DNA of 15,671 bases from an uncultured Pseudomonadaceae bacterium. Lineage in GTDB: Bacteria > Pseudomonadota > Gammaproteobacteria > Pseudomonadales > Pseudomonadaceae. The stretch spans positions 1 to 15,671 of the forward strand of contig CANRHT010000023.1 of the NCBI GenBank assembly GCA_947630465.1, written 5' to 3'. A program made the position numbers and the translations under genes. Within the stretch, counting starts at the first letter, position 1; each line of letters begins with the position of its first letter. This document shows positions 1 through 6,019 of the stretch, piece by piece. A model generated the notes under the pieces. That model did no database searches. It saw nothing but the letters and a program-made list of their open reading frames with translations, and was not told the origin of the DNA.

Positions 1-116
1 CGCCAGAAGCGGATGCCGATTTCAGTAATGCGGTCGCGGGATGAATTGCCACCGGTGGTTTCAATATCGAGAAATGCAAAAGTTGTGTGTTCGAGGTGGT
101 TGTTTTTGGAGGCCAT
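1..116 (-). CDS. 3'-5' exonuclease family protein (DnaQ-like), 5' end only
   Basis: Reading the minus strand from the ATG at 116-114 gives 38 codons that stay open to the window edge. Residues 15-20 read FLDIET followed by TGG, the first exonuclease motif of the DEDD (DnaQ/epsilon) superfamily, in which the Asp and Glu bind the catalytic metals. ITEIGIRFW follows, as in pseudomonad exonuclease proteins. A ribosome site (AGGA, 7 bases before the ATG) supports the start. The family degrades DNA 3' to 5' and is cytoplasmic. Only the first motif is visible, so I cannot tell a stand-alone exonuclease from the version fused to a GIY-YIG nuclease domain. The gene diverges from everything to its right and shows no link to the iron genes. 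Confidence 0.8.
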   Translation of the reverse strand, partial: MASKNNHLEHTTFAFLDIETTGGNSSRDRITEIGIRFW

Positions 117-307
117 GAAACCATCCTGATGCAGTAGTGAGCGCGTCGTCTTAGGTATCGCAAAGTTAATATTCTATAGGCTGAGGCCTAAAAAATCTAA
201 GAAAGCGCTTAATAATGAGCTGCGGTATCAGGGCGGTGAGGATGTCAAAATGCACCTTTGTTAGTTATGGTGTAATACATTGTAGTGGTGCGAATTAAGG
301 TATAGCC

Positions 308-397
308 ATGAGCGTCACGACAGTGCGTCTTCAGTTAGAAATTGAGTCGCATGTTACAGCAATTGCTAGCAAGCTTTAGCAGTCAAAAAACTGCTGG
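308..397 (+). pseudogene. remnant of a CopG/ribbon-helix-helix antitoxin
   Basis: An ATG with a good ribosome site (TAAGG, 7-8 bases upstream) opens a reading frame of 23 codons, MSVTTVRLQLEIE followed by SHVTAIASKL, ended by TAG at 377. The sequence resembles the beta-strand and first helix of small CopG/RHH antitoxins, whose usual continuation is an Arg/Gln-Ser-Lys-x-Trp stretch. Past the TAG the same frame reads QSKNCW, which matches that continuation, and homology then fades. A CAG-to-TAG change could explain the stop. No toxin gene follows. I read it as a decayed toxin-antitoxin or regulator fossil. The alternative is a real 23-residue peptide. The family match is from memory of the motif and was not searched. 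Confidence 0.5.
378..395 (+). repeat. small inverted repeat (6-bp arms)
   Basis: AGCAGT at 378-383 and ACTGCT at 390-395 form a perfect stem over a 6-base A-rich loop. No T tract follows on either strand, so it is not a classical terminator. It lies over the stop codon of the antitoxin remnant and about 45 bases before the next gene. The rest of 117-440 shows only the short palindromic stretch TAGGC/GCCTA at 177-190 and no further gene. Confidence 0.4.
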
Positions 398-440
398 CAT
401 GCATATATGTATAGCAGCACATTAAAAAGAGGATTTTGTC

Positions 441-869
441 ATCAACGAAAAATGCAGTTCCACATCCACATCCACATCCACTCGCCGCAAACCTTGGGTT
501 TTAATCGGTGTCACCGCATCCATATTGATCCTGCTAGGGCTTGTGTTATCGGCCATGCCTAAAGGTTTTAAGGGGACACATGAGCAAATAGGTACGGGTA
601 AACCGGCTTTGGTGTTTATCTACGATCCAAACCTTGGCGTGAGTGTCAGCCAAACTGAGCAAATGAATAAAGCGCGCGATCAACTGGGCGAGCAAGCCTT
701 TTTTCTCATTGCGCAACTGAGTACGCCAGAAGGCGATCAGCTGATTGCTGAGCACCGTGCCAATCCAGCGGAGCTTTTACTGTTTGATCCATCTGGGCAG
801 CTGATTAAAAGGCAGTTTGCTTTGCAGAACTCTAGCGAGCTGATCCAGTGGATTGGGGTCGATGAGTGA
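441..869 (+). CDS. membrane-anchored thioredoxin-fold protein, non-standard start
   Basis: The protein has a short N-terminal segment with four Ser-Thr pairs, a basic RRK, one membrane helix (VLIGVTASILILLGLVLSAM) and a roughly 95-residue domain beginning GKPALVFIYDP with the beta-alpha-beta pattern of thioredoxin-like proteins. There is no CxxC, so disulfide exchange is unlikely. The domain should face the periplasm. The first conventional start in frame is TTG at 525, but it falls inside the membrane helix. The frame is open back to 423, and a ribosome site (AAGAGGA, 427-433) lies 7 bases before ATC at 441, so I place the start there. The neighbour at 924 begins 54 bases downstream and may share its transcript. 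Function unknown. Confidence 0.6.
   Translation: MNEKCSSTSTSTSTRRKPWVLIGVTASILILLGLVLSAMPKGFKGTHEQIGTGKPALVFIYDPNLGVSVSQTEQMNKARDQLGEQAFFLIAQLSTPEGDQLIAEHRANPAELLLFDPSGQLIKRQFALQNSSELIQWIGVDE
459..482 (+). repeat. hexanucleotide microsatellite TCCACA, nearly 4 copies
   Basis: Three TCCACA units and a TCCACT unit stand in tandem. In the reading frame of the thioredoxin-fold gene they encode four Ser-Thr pairs in the cytoplasmic tail. Copy-number change by whole units would lengthen the tail without shifting the frame. Confidence 0.75.
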
Positions 870-923
870 TTTGAGTTGTCCTGTATGGTAATGCGTAACC
901 TGCATTAGGAGTTACACTCCATC

Positions 924-1862
924 ATGATTAAAGAAAACGCTCGAAGATACGGTCTCAAATCATGCTTAATAAGTGTGGTGTCGCTGATGGCGCTTACATC
1001 CTGTGCGAGTCACCACCACAGTCACAGCCCAGTATCAGATGCGAATCATGTGTATCAGGTTGAGAGTAAGTCTATGGCTGATTTTACTGTGGTTAAAGAT
1101 ATCACCTACTCAACGGTGGATTGGCCACAGGCATTGGCGGCTGATCTGTATTTGCCCAAACAAGGCTCAACTGCTGCAGACACGATGCCGGTTGTGTTGA
1201 TGGTGCATGGTGGCAGTTGGTCGGGGCGTGACCGCAGTGATATGAACTCCATAGCCAAAAAGTTAGCGCGCCAAGGCTATGCCGTTTTTAATGTGAGTTA
1301 TCGCTTTGCCCCACGTTTTAAATACCCCGCGCCGGTGCACGATCTGCAGATCGCACTGCTGTGGCTGCAAAATAATGCCGCGCAGTACCAGTTGGATTTG
1401 CAAAGAGTGAATGCATGGGGCTATTCGTCGGGCGCGCATTTAGTGGCCCAGCTGGCCAGTGCCCAAGCAGGCGCTGCAGGTACGCTTGATTTGTCACCGC
1501 CATTGCCAAGTATTCGGGTGGTTGTGGCAGGGGGTATTCCAGCTGATTTAAGCCAATATGCTAACAGTCCGATTGTGGTGCCATTTTTGGGTGCTAAACG
1601 CGATGAAGATCCACAGTTGTATAAAGATGCGTCTCCGCTGACTCATGTGTCTGCAGAGCATCCGCCCACCTTTTTGTACCATGGCCAGCGCGATCGATTG
1701 GTTGAAAAAGAGCAGTCGATCAACTACTACGCGGCTTTGCGTCAGGCGGATGTGCCCGCTGAATTATATTTACATCCCCTGTGGGGCCATATCGCGATGT
1801 TTTTGTTTGGTTGGGGTGCGGAAAACCAAGGCATCGATTTTTTGAATCAGCACAATATGTGA
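924..1862 (+). CDS. alpha/beta hydrolase lipoprotein (BD-FAE/HSL-type esterase)
   Basis: A 312-residue predicted lipoprotein: a hydrophobic N-terminal helix ends in the lipobox LTSC with Cys27 as the acylated residue, followed by a His-rich run (SHHHSHS, 29-35). The catalytic domain has the oxyanion motif HGGSW (95-99), the nucleophile motif GYSSG with Ser168, an acid candidate Asp257 in HGQRD, and His289 in WGH, all in the order of carboxylesterases related to BD-FAE and hormone-sensitive lipase. It should hydrolyse a small ester at a membrane surface; the substrate is not visible. TTAGGAG about 10 bases before the ATG is the ribosome site. The gene lies upstream of the siderophore operon, which has its own promoter, so a role in iron uptake is possible but unproven. 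It is a different hydrolase family from the esterase at 9344. Confidence 0.85.
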   Translation: MIKENARRYGLKSCLISVVSLMALTSCASHHHSHSPVSDANHVYQVESKSMADFTVVKDITYSTVDWPQALAADLYLPKQGSTAADTMPVVLMVHGGSWSGRDRSDMNSIAKKLARQGYAVFNVSYRFAPRFKYPAPVHDLQIALLWLQNNAAQYQLDLQRVNAWGYSSGAHLVAQLASAQAGAAGTLDLSPPLPSIRVVVAGGIPADLSQYANSPIVVPFLGAKRDEDPQLYKDASPLTHVSAEHPPTFLYHGQRDRLVEKEQSINYYAALRQADVPAELYLHPLWGHIAMFLFGWGAENQGIDFLNQHNM

Positions 1863-1864
1863 TG

Positions 1865-1888
1865 TTGCTTACCAATTTGCTTACCAAT
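1865..1888 (+). repeat. 12-bp tandem repeat, two copies
   Basis: TTGCTTACCAAT occurs twice head to tail directly after the hydrolase stop codon, with a partial third match (TACCAATTGC) near 1970. It looks like a local duplication. No binding protein is implied by the sequence. Confidence 0.7.
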
Positions 1889-1999
1889 AATAATTCCCGT
1901 AGGAGGGGTGAGGTCACGCTACAGCCTGAGAAATACTTATTTGCACCGCTTGTTTACATTCATCTGCTCTACCAATTGCGCGCCTTACACTCAAACCTC

Positions 2000-2027
2000 T
2001 TGCAAACACGAATCATTCGCATATAAT
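2000..2027 (+). promoter_or_regulatory. sigma-70 promoter with overlapping Fur-box-like site, siderophore ABC operon
   Basis: TTGCAA (2000-2005) and a perfect TATAAT (2022-2027) are separated by 16 bases. The stretch 2002-2020 matches the 19-base Fur consensus at 11 positions, including an unbroken AATCATT half. Fur bound here would cover both promoter elements, so iron repression is expected. The remainder of the 225-base gap (1863-2087) holds the tandem repeat, a purine-rich AGGAGGGG with no usable start behind it, and the ribosome site of the next gene. Confidence 0.65.
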
Positions 2028-2087
2028 GTGTCGCGCTTTAGCGTGCTTGCACGGCTGAATATTGCTTTTTATTCGAATTAGGAGTCA

Positions 2088-3023
2088 ATGATGCGCATAA
2101 ACGTCTTCAGCGTTTTTAGATATTTTACGTTATTAAGCTTTCTGGCGATTGGCTTAACTGTGCCGGTGCAGGCCGATGAGTTGCTGATGATTGAGCATGC
2201 ACAAGGGCAAACCCAGGTGCAAAATCTACCTAAAACGGTTGCGGTGTTGGATTGGTCAACCCTCGATACGATGGCGGGCCTAGGCGTGCAAGCGCAGGGT
2301 ATTCCTAACTCGAATATTTTGCCGCCGATGCTCAGCGAGTATGAGGATGCACGTTTTGTGCGTATTGGAACCCTGTTTGAACCTGATTACGAAGCGCTGA
2401 AAAACCTTCAACCAGACCTGATTATTTTAGGCCGTCGTGCGGCTGGGCAATATGCAGAAGTGGCTAAGTATGGCCCGACCCTTGATCTAACGCCGAACCC
2501 AAACGATATGCTCGGCAGTGTGGTGCGTAACACAGAAATTCTTGGGCAGATTTTTGATCGTGAACAACAGGCTGCTGAGTTAACCGCCAAGCTGCAGGCA
2601 TCTGTTAAGCAGTTACAAACGCTCAGTGCTCAGCAAGGTACAGGCCTGACACTGCTGACCACGGGCGGAAAAATGAGCGCTTTTGGTATCGGTACGCGTT
2701 TTGGCATGATCCATGATGTGTTTGGTGTGCAGCCAGCAGTTGCTGACTTAAAAGTAGGTCGTCATGGGCAGTCTGTATCCTATGAGTTCTTGCTGGAAGC
2801 CAACCCCGATTGGTTGTTTGTAATGGATCGCGACGCTGCGATTGGGCGTGAAGGCGTAGCCGCGCAGCAGATGATGGACAACGAGTTGGTGCAAGCCACG
2901 GAAGCGGGCGCGAAAGGGCAGATTGTTTATCTAGAACCTGTCGGTTGGTACCTGCTGGATAACAGCGGTTTGCGCGTGATGCAAGATAATGTTGATCGTC
3001 TAGTCGATGTTTTTTCTAAGTAA
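2088..3023 (+). CDS. periplasmic ferric-siderophore binding protein (CeuE/FatB/VctP/YclQ type)
   Basis: Type III periplasmic binding protein of an iron-siderophore ABC importer, 311 residues. A signal peptide ends at VQA (27-29). The pattern of KVGRHGQS (222-229), PDWLFVMDR (240-248) and WYLLDNSG (287 on) is that of the CeuE/YclQ family. Campylobacter CeuE completes iron coordination of tetradentate catecholates with a His and a Tyr; the equivalents here are His226 and Tyr288. Arg117, Arg204 and Arg248 match the three pocket arginines of CeuE. It should therefore bind bis-catechol iron complexes such as hydrolysed enterobactin. Two ATGs stand in tandem; the one at 2091 is better spaced (6 bases) from AGGAG at 2080-2084. 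First gene of the transporter operon, behind a Fur-type promoter. Confidence 0.92.
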   Translation: MMRINVFSVFRYFTLLSFLAIGLTVPVQADELLMIEHAQGQTQVQNLPKTVAVLDWSTLDTMAGLGVQAQGIPNSNILPPMLSEYEDARFVRIGTLFEPDYEALKNLQPDLIILGRRAAGQYAEVAKYGPTLDLTPNPNDMLGSVVRNTEILGQIFDREQQAAELTAKLQASVKQLQTLSAQQGTGLTLLTTGGKMSAFGIGTRFGMIHDVFGVQPAVADLKVGRHGQSVSYEFLLEANPDWLFVMDRDAAIGREGVAAQQMMDNELVQATEAGAKGQIVYLEPVGWYLLDNSGLRVMQDNVDRLVDVFSK

Positions 3024-3046
3024 ACGCACCTCATAAAATCACCTGA

Positions 3047-3100
3047 GTTTAGGCTAGCTTAATCGGTAGCCTAAGCCCAGAGAGCGTTGCAATAACGCTC
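3047..3100 (+). repeat. two tandem hairpins between binding-protein and permease genes
   Basis: TTAGGCTA (3049-3056) pairs perfectly with TAGCCTAA (3067-3074), extendable by a wobble and a G-C pair to 3047-3076. GAGCGTT (3082-3088) pairs with AACGCTC (3094-3100) over a 5-base loop. A T-rich stretch (TTTTGTTT) follows, but only after about ten bases. The pair sits where binding-protein operons often carry structures that protect the upstream messenger or partly stop transcription, giving more binding protein than permease. That role is an inference. Confidence 0.6.
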
Positions 3101-3149
3101 CCAATGGTGGTTTTGTTTATCTGTATGATTCTGTAGTAAGCGAACCTGT

Positions 3150-4157
3150 ATGGCTGTTGCTCCTTCTGAAATTTCCCTCTCGACTCAGCCGCGTACTGCT
3201 TGGTGGTTACTTGGTTTGGTGTTGCTGGTCGTTGCCTTATCGATCGTCAGTTTAAATGTGGGTGCCAGCCGCATGAATCTGATGCACCTATTTACTGACC
3301 CGGATGATCGGATAACACAGTTGCTGTTTGTCAGTCGTTGGCCGCGTACTCTTGCATTGATTTTGGCTGGGGCATCGCTGGCCGTGTCGGGTTTGATTCT
3401 GCAAATGATGGCGCGTAATCGCCTCGTCGAACCCTCTATGGTTGGCACGGTCGATGCCGCTGCTTTTGGTGTTTTACTTTGTACTATTCTCGCGCCCAGC
3501 ATGCTGCTGTGGCTTAAATTCAGCATCGTGACCCTTTGTGCGACGCTAGGCACTGTGTTGTTTTTGGCCGTGCTGAAACGCATTCCCTTACGCGCAGCTT
3601 TAATTGTGCCGTTGGTGGGTTTGGTGTTAGCGGGAGTGATTCATGCAGGCAGCAGTTTAGTTGCCCATCAGTTTGAATTGACCCAAGCCTTACGCGCGTG
3701 GAATAGCGGTGATTTCTCGGCGATTTTGCGCGGACGCTATGAGCTGCTCTGGGTTGCTGCAGGGATTATGCTGCTGGCGATGCTGTTGGCTGATCGCTTT
3801 ACTGTGATAGGCATGGGTAAAGATTTTGCGACCAATGTTGGGGTGAACTATCGCTGGCTGATGATCGCGGGTGTGCTGTTGGTGTCGATGATTGTTTCAA
3901 GTGTGGTGATTATTGCCGGTGCTTTACCTTTTATCGGTCTGATTGTGCCTAATATAATTCGCCTGATTACCGGCGATAACTTACGCCGTGCGATTCCATT
4001 GGTGGCGTTGGCGGGGTCTGCCTTAATGCTAACGGCTGACTTATTAGGCCGCGTTTTGATCCATCCGTATGAAATTCCCTCGGCTAATATTTTAGCGATT
4101 TGCGGCAGCGTAGCGTTCTTAGTGATTTTAATACGGGGGCGTAGACAATGGGCTTAA
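3150..4157 (+). CDS. iron-siderophore ABC transporter permease (FatD/CeuB/VctD type)
   Basis: Inner-membrane permease of the FecCD family, 335 residues, highly hydrophobic with eight or more membrane helices. Family signatures are SRWPRTLALILAGASLAVSG followed by LILQ (63 on), a GMGKDFATNVGVN loop that contacts the ATPase, and LPFIGLIVPNIIRLITG near the C terminus. It forms a heterodimeric channel with the next gene product and moves the iron complex from the binding protein to the cytoplasm. The ribosome site is weak, which fits lower output than the binding protein. The stop codon overlaps the next gene by 10 bases, indicating coupled translation. Confidence 0.93.
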   Translation: MAVAPSEISLSTQPRTAWWLLGLVLLVVALSIVSLNVGASRMNLMHLFTDPDDRITQLLFVSRWPRTLALILAGASLAVSGLILQMMARNRLVEPSMVGTVDAAAFGVLLCTILAPSMLLWLKFSIVTLCATLGTVLFLAVLKRIPLRAALIVPLVGLVLAGVIHAGSSLVAHQFELTQALRAWNSGDFSAILRGRYELLWVAAGIMLLAMLLADRFTVIGMGKDFATNVGVNYRWLMIAGVLLVSMIVSSVVIIAGALPFIGLIVPNIIRLITGDNLRRAIPLVALAGSALMLTADLLGRVLIHPYEIPSANILAICGSVAFLVILIRGRRQWA

Positions 4158-5107
4158 ATCGGCGTGGCCAGCTGCTGCTGAGCCTAACCGTGCTGCTGGC
4201 GTTACTCAGTATGCTCGGCTTTATGACGCTTAACGTGCACAGTGACTGGAGTTTTATCCTGCAGTATCGCGGCAGCCGCTTGTTAGCAATGTTGCTGGTG
4301 GCGATGACCATGGGGCTGTCGACCGTGGTATTTCAGACCATCACTCACAACCGCATTTTAACCCCGTCATTGATGGGGTTTGATGTGCTCTATGTGTTGG
4401 TGAGCTCGCTGGCACTGGTGCTATGGGGTAGCGAATACGCTGCGAGTTGGCCGCTGGAGTTGCATTTTATTGTAGAAGTGGCGGTGATGGTGGCCATCGC
4501 TGTACTGCTGTTTCGTTGGTTGTTTACCGATTCTGTGTGCGGTTTACATGTGTTGATCCTGCTGGGCATGGTCGGTGGCCTGTTGTTTCGCGAGCTGGCA
4601 GAACTTGCCCTACGGCTGCTTGATCCCAGTGAGTTTTCTATTCAGCAGGGCAGTGGTACGGCAAATTTCAACCGCATTAACCTGCAGTTGTTGTCCGTGA
4701 GTTTAGTGGGTGTGGTTGTCTGCGGTGTGCTGCTGTTTCGTTTGCGTCGCCATTTGGATGTGCTCAGCTTAGGGCGCGATGTCGCCATTAATCTGGGCGT
4801 GCCCTATACAAAAATAGTCACTCAGTTGATGTTGCTGATTTGTGTGCTGGTGTCGATTAGCACGGCGTTAGTTGGTCCGATGCTGTTCTTTGGTTTGCTC
4901 GTGGCTAATTTGGCGTACTGGTTAACCGGCAGTCATCAGCACCGATGGACTTTGCCGGCCAGTGTGTTGGCGGGGATTGTGTGCTTGGTCGGCGGGCAAG
5001 TTGTATTTGAGCATCTATTGCAGTCCGGCTTGCCGTTAGCCATGGTGATTGAGTTGTGCGGTGGTGTGTTATTTATTGCGCTGTTGTTGCGTGGAGTTAA
5101 ACAATGA
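4148..5107 (+). CDS. iron-siderophore ABC transporter permease (FatC/CeuC/VctG type)
   Basis: Second FecCD-family permease, 319 residues. The segment from residue 42, with RGSRLLAMLLVAMTMGLST then FQT and the NRILTPSLMGFD motif, is the hallmark of the FatC/CeuC/VctG half rather than the FatD half. SLGRDVAINLGVPYTK is the cytoplasmic coupling loop for the ATPase. It is the partner of the preceding permease. The start lies inside the preceding gene, and its TGA overlaps the ATPase start as ATGA, so all three are translated as one coupled block. Confidence 0.92.
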   Translation: MGLNRRGQLLLSLTVLLALLSMLGFMTLNVHSDWSFILQYRGSRLLAMLLVAMTMGLSTVVFQTITHNRILTPSLMGFDVLYVLVSSLALVLWGSEYAASWPLELHFIVEVAVMVAIAVLLFRWLFTDSVCGLHVLILLGMVGGLLFRELAELALRLLDPSEFSIQQGSGTANFNRINLQLLSVSLVGVVVCGVLLFRLRRHLDVLSLGRDVAINLGVPYTKIVTQLMLLICVLVSISTALVGPMLFFGLLVANLAYWLTGSHQHRWTLPASVLAGIVCLVGGQVVFEHLLQSGLPLAMVIELCGGVLFIALLLRGVKQ

Positions 5108-5868
5108 TTGAAACACGTGGGCTGAGTAAAAAATATCAAGACACAGTGGTGGTCGATAAAGTCAGTTTACAAATCAGCAAAGGCGGCCTGACCTCAATTA
5201 TCGGCCCTAATGGTGCGGGTAAATCGACCTTGCTCTCGATGATCAGTCGTTTAACGCCGATGAGTGCGGGCAGTGTCGAAATTGATGGCTTAGATGTCAC
5301 GCGCACCCCAGGGCCTGAATTGGCTAAACGCTTGTCGATTTTGCGCCAACATAACGAATCGACTTTACGCCTGACAGTGCGAGACTTAGTCGCTTTTGGT
5401 CGTTTTCCGCATTCGGCTGGGCGTCTAACCGCTGATGATCAGCAGCATATTGATGAGGCCATTGAGTACCTTGAACTGGGTGACTATCAGCACCGTCATT
5501 TAGATGAGTTATCCGGTGGGCAGCGCCAACGTGCTTATGTCGCTATGGTGATGTGCCAAGACACTGAGTATGTGCTGCTGGATGAGCCGTTGAATAATAT
5601 CGATATGCGCCATGCTGTGGGGATGATGCAGTTATTGCGGCGCGCAGCAGATGAAAAAGGTAAAACGATTGTTGTCGTCCTGCACGATATCAATTTTGCC
5701 TCTTGTTATTCTGATCATATTATTGCCATGCGCGCAGGCAAATTGGCCTATCAAGGGACGTCTGAGCAGATTATTCGCAGCGAGGTATTGAGTGATATTT
5801 ATAAGATACCCATGCAGGTTCATGAGCTAAGTGGACAAAGAATTTGCGTGTATTTTCGGCAGTTTTAA
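5104..5868 (+). CDS. iron-siderophore ABC transporter ATP-binding protein (FatE/CeuD/VctC type)
   Basis: A 254-residue ATPase that powers the two-permease channel. All nucleotide-site motifs are intact: Walker A GPNGAGKST (34-42), Q-loop Gln82, signature LSGGQ (136-140), Walker B YVLLDEP with Glu161, D-loop NNID, and the switch His194 in VLHD. The length and the FecE-like architecture are normal for siderophore importers. Translation is coupled to the upstream permease by an ATGA overlap. No convincing terminator follows, so some transcripts may continue into the receptor gene 151 bases downstream. Confidence 0.95.
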   Translation: MIETRGLSKKYQDTVVVDKVSLQISKGGLTSIIGPNGAGKSTLLSMISRLTPMSAGSVEIDGLDVTRTPGPELAKRLSILRQHNESTLRLTVRDLVAFGRFPHSAGRLTADDQQHIDEAIEYLELGDYQHRHLDELSGGQRQRAYVAMVMCQDTEYVLLDEPLNNIDMRHAVGMMQLLRRAADEKGKTIVVVLHDINFASCYSDHIIAMRAGKLAYQGTSEQIIRSEVLSDIYKIPMQVHELSGQRICVYFRQF

Positions 5869-5917
5869 GGGCTGATGCTATTTGCCATGTGCGGCCTATT
5901 AATTGAATGTGTGAGTT

Positions 5918-5948
5918 TTTAGCAAACATATCTGCACCTTTAGCAAAC
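5918..5948 (+). promoter_or_regulatory. direct repeat TTTAGCAAAC x2, 21-bp period: candidate AraC-family operator
   Basis: Two identical 10-mers begin at 5918 and 5939, exactly two helical turns apart on the same strand. AraC-type activators bind such paired half-sites with their two helix-turn-helix motifs. The second copy abuts the place where the receptor's -35 box would be, and the best -10 candidate (CATACT/TACTAT, 5970-5977) has no recognisable -35 partner, as expected for an activator-dependent promoter. The AraC-type gene at 8332-9219 is the obvious candidate to bind here. Confidence 0.6.
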
Positions 5949-5982
5949 TTTCTCCAAATATTAATGTGACATACTATCGCCT

Positions 5983-6001
5983 GTTAATGAGAATCATTTC
6001 A
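5983..6001 (+). promoter_or_regulatory. Fur-box-like site before the receptor gene
   Basis: The 19 bases match the Fur consensus at 14 positions, with an unbroken TTAATGA half and AATCATT half. It lies just downstream of the -10 candidate and before the ribosome site, so iron-loaded Fur would block receptor transcription. Confidence 0.75.
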
Positions 6002-6019
6002 ATTTAAGGTGTGAATAGT

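Noticed and set aside
177..190. TAGGC/GCCTA hairpin as a terminator
   Set aside because: A short stem followed by A residues rather than T, and located between divergent starts, where no transcript should end.
452..562. ATG at 452 as the start of a separate small gene (HIHIHIH peptide)
   Set aside because: It is in a different frame from the thioredoxin-fold protein. The His-Ile run is only the hexamer repeat read out of frame, and the frame ends soon after.
1781..2026. 81-codon plus-strand frame across the hydrolase 3' end
   Set aside because: It overlaps a convincing hydrolase in another frame and continues into the siderophore promoter; the composition is not protein-like.
1900..2080. 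Strong purine-rich AGGAGGGG followed by an open GTG frame
   Set aside because: The GTG lies almost on top of the ribosome-site-like sequence, and the frame spans the promoter and Fur-like site, so it is unlikely to be translated.
3185..3583. 132-codon minus-strand frame inside the first permease
   Set aside because: It is antisense to a permease with clear FecCD signatures.
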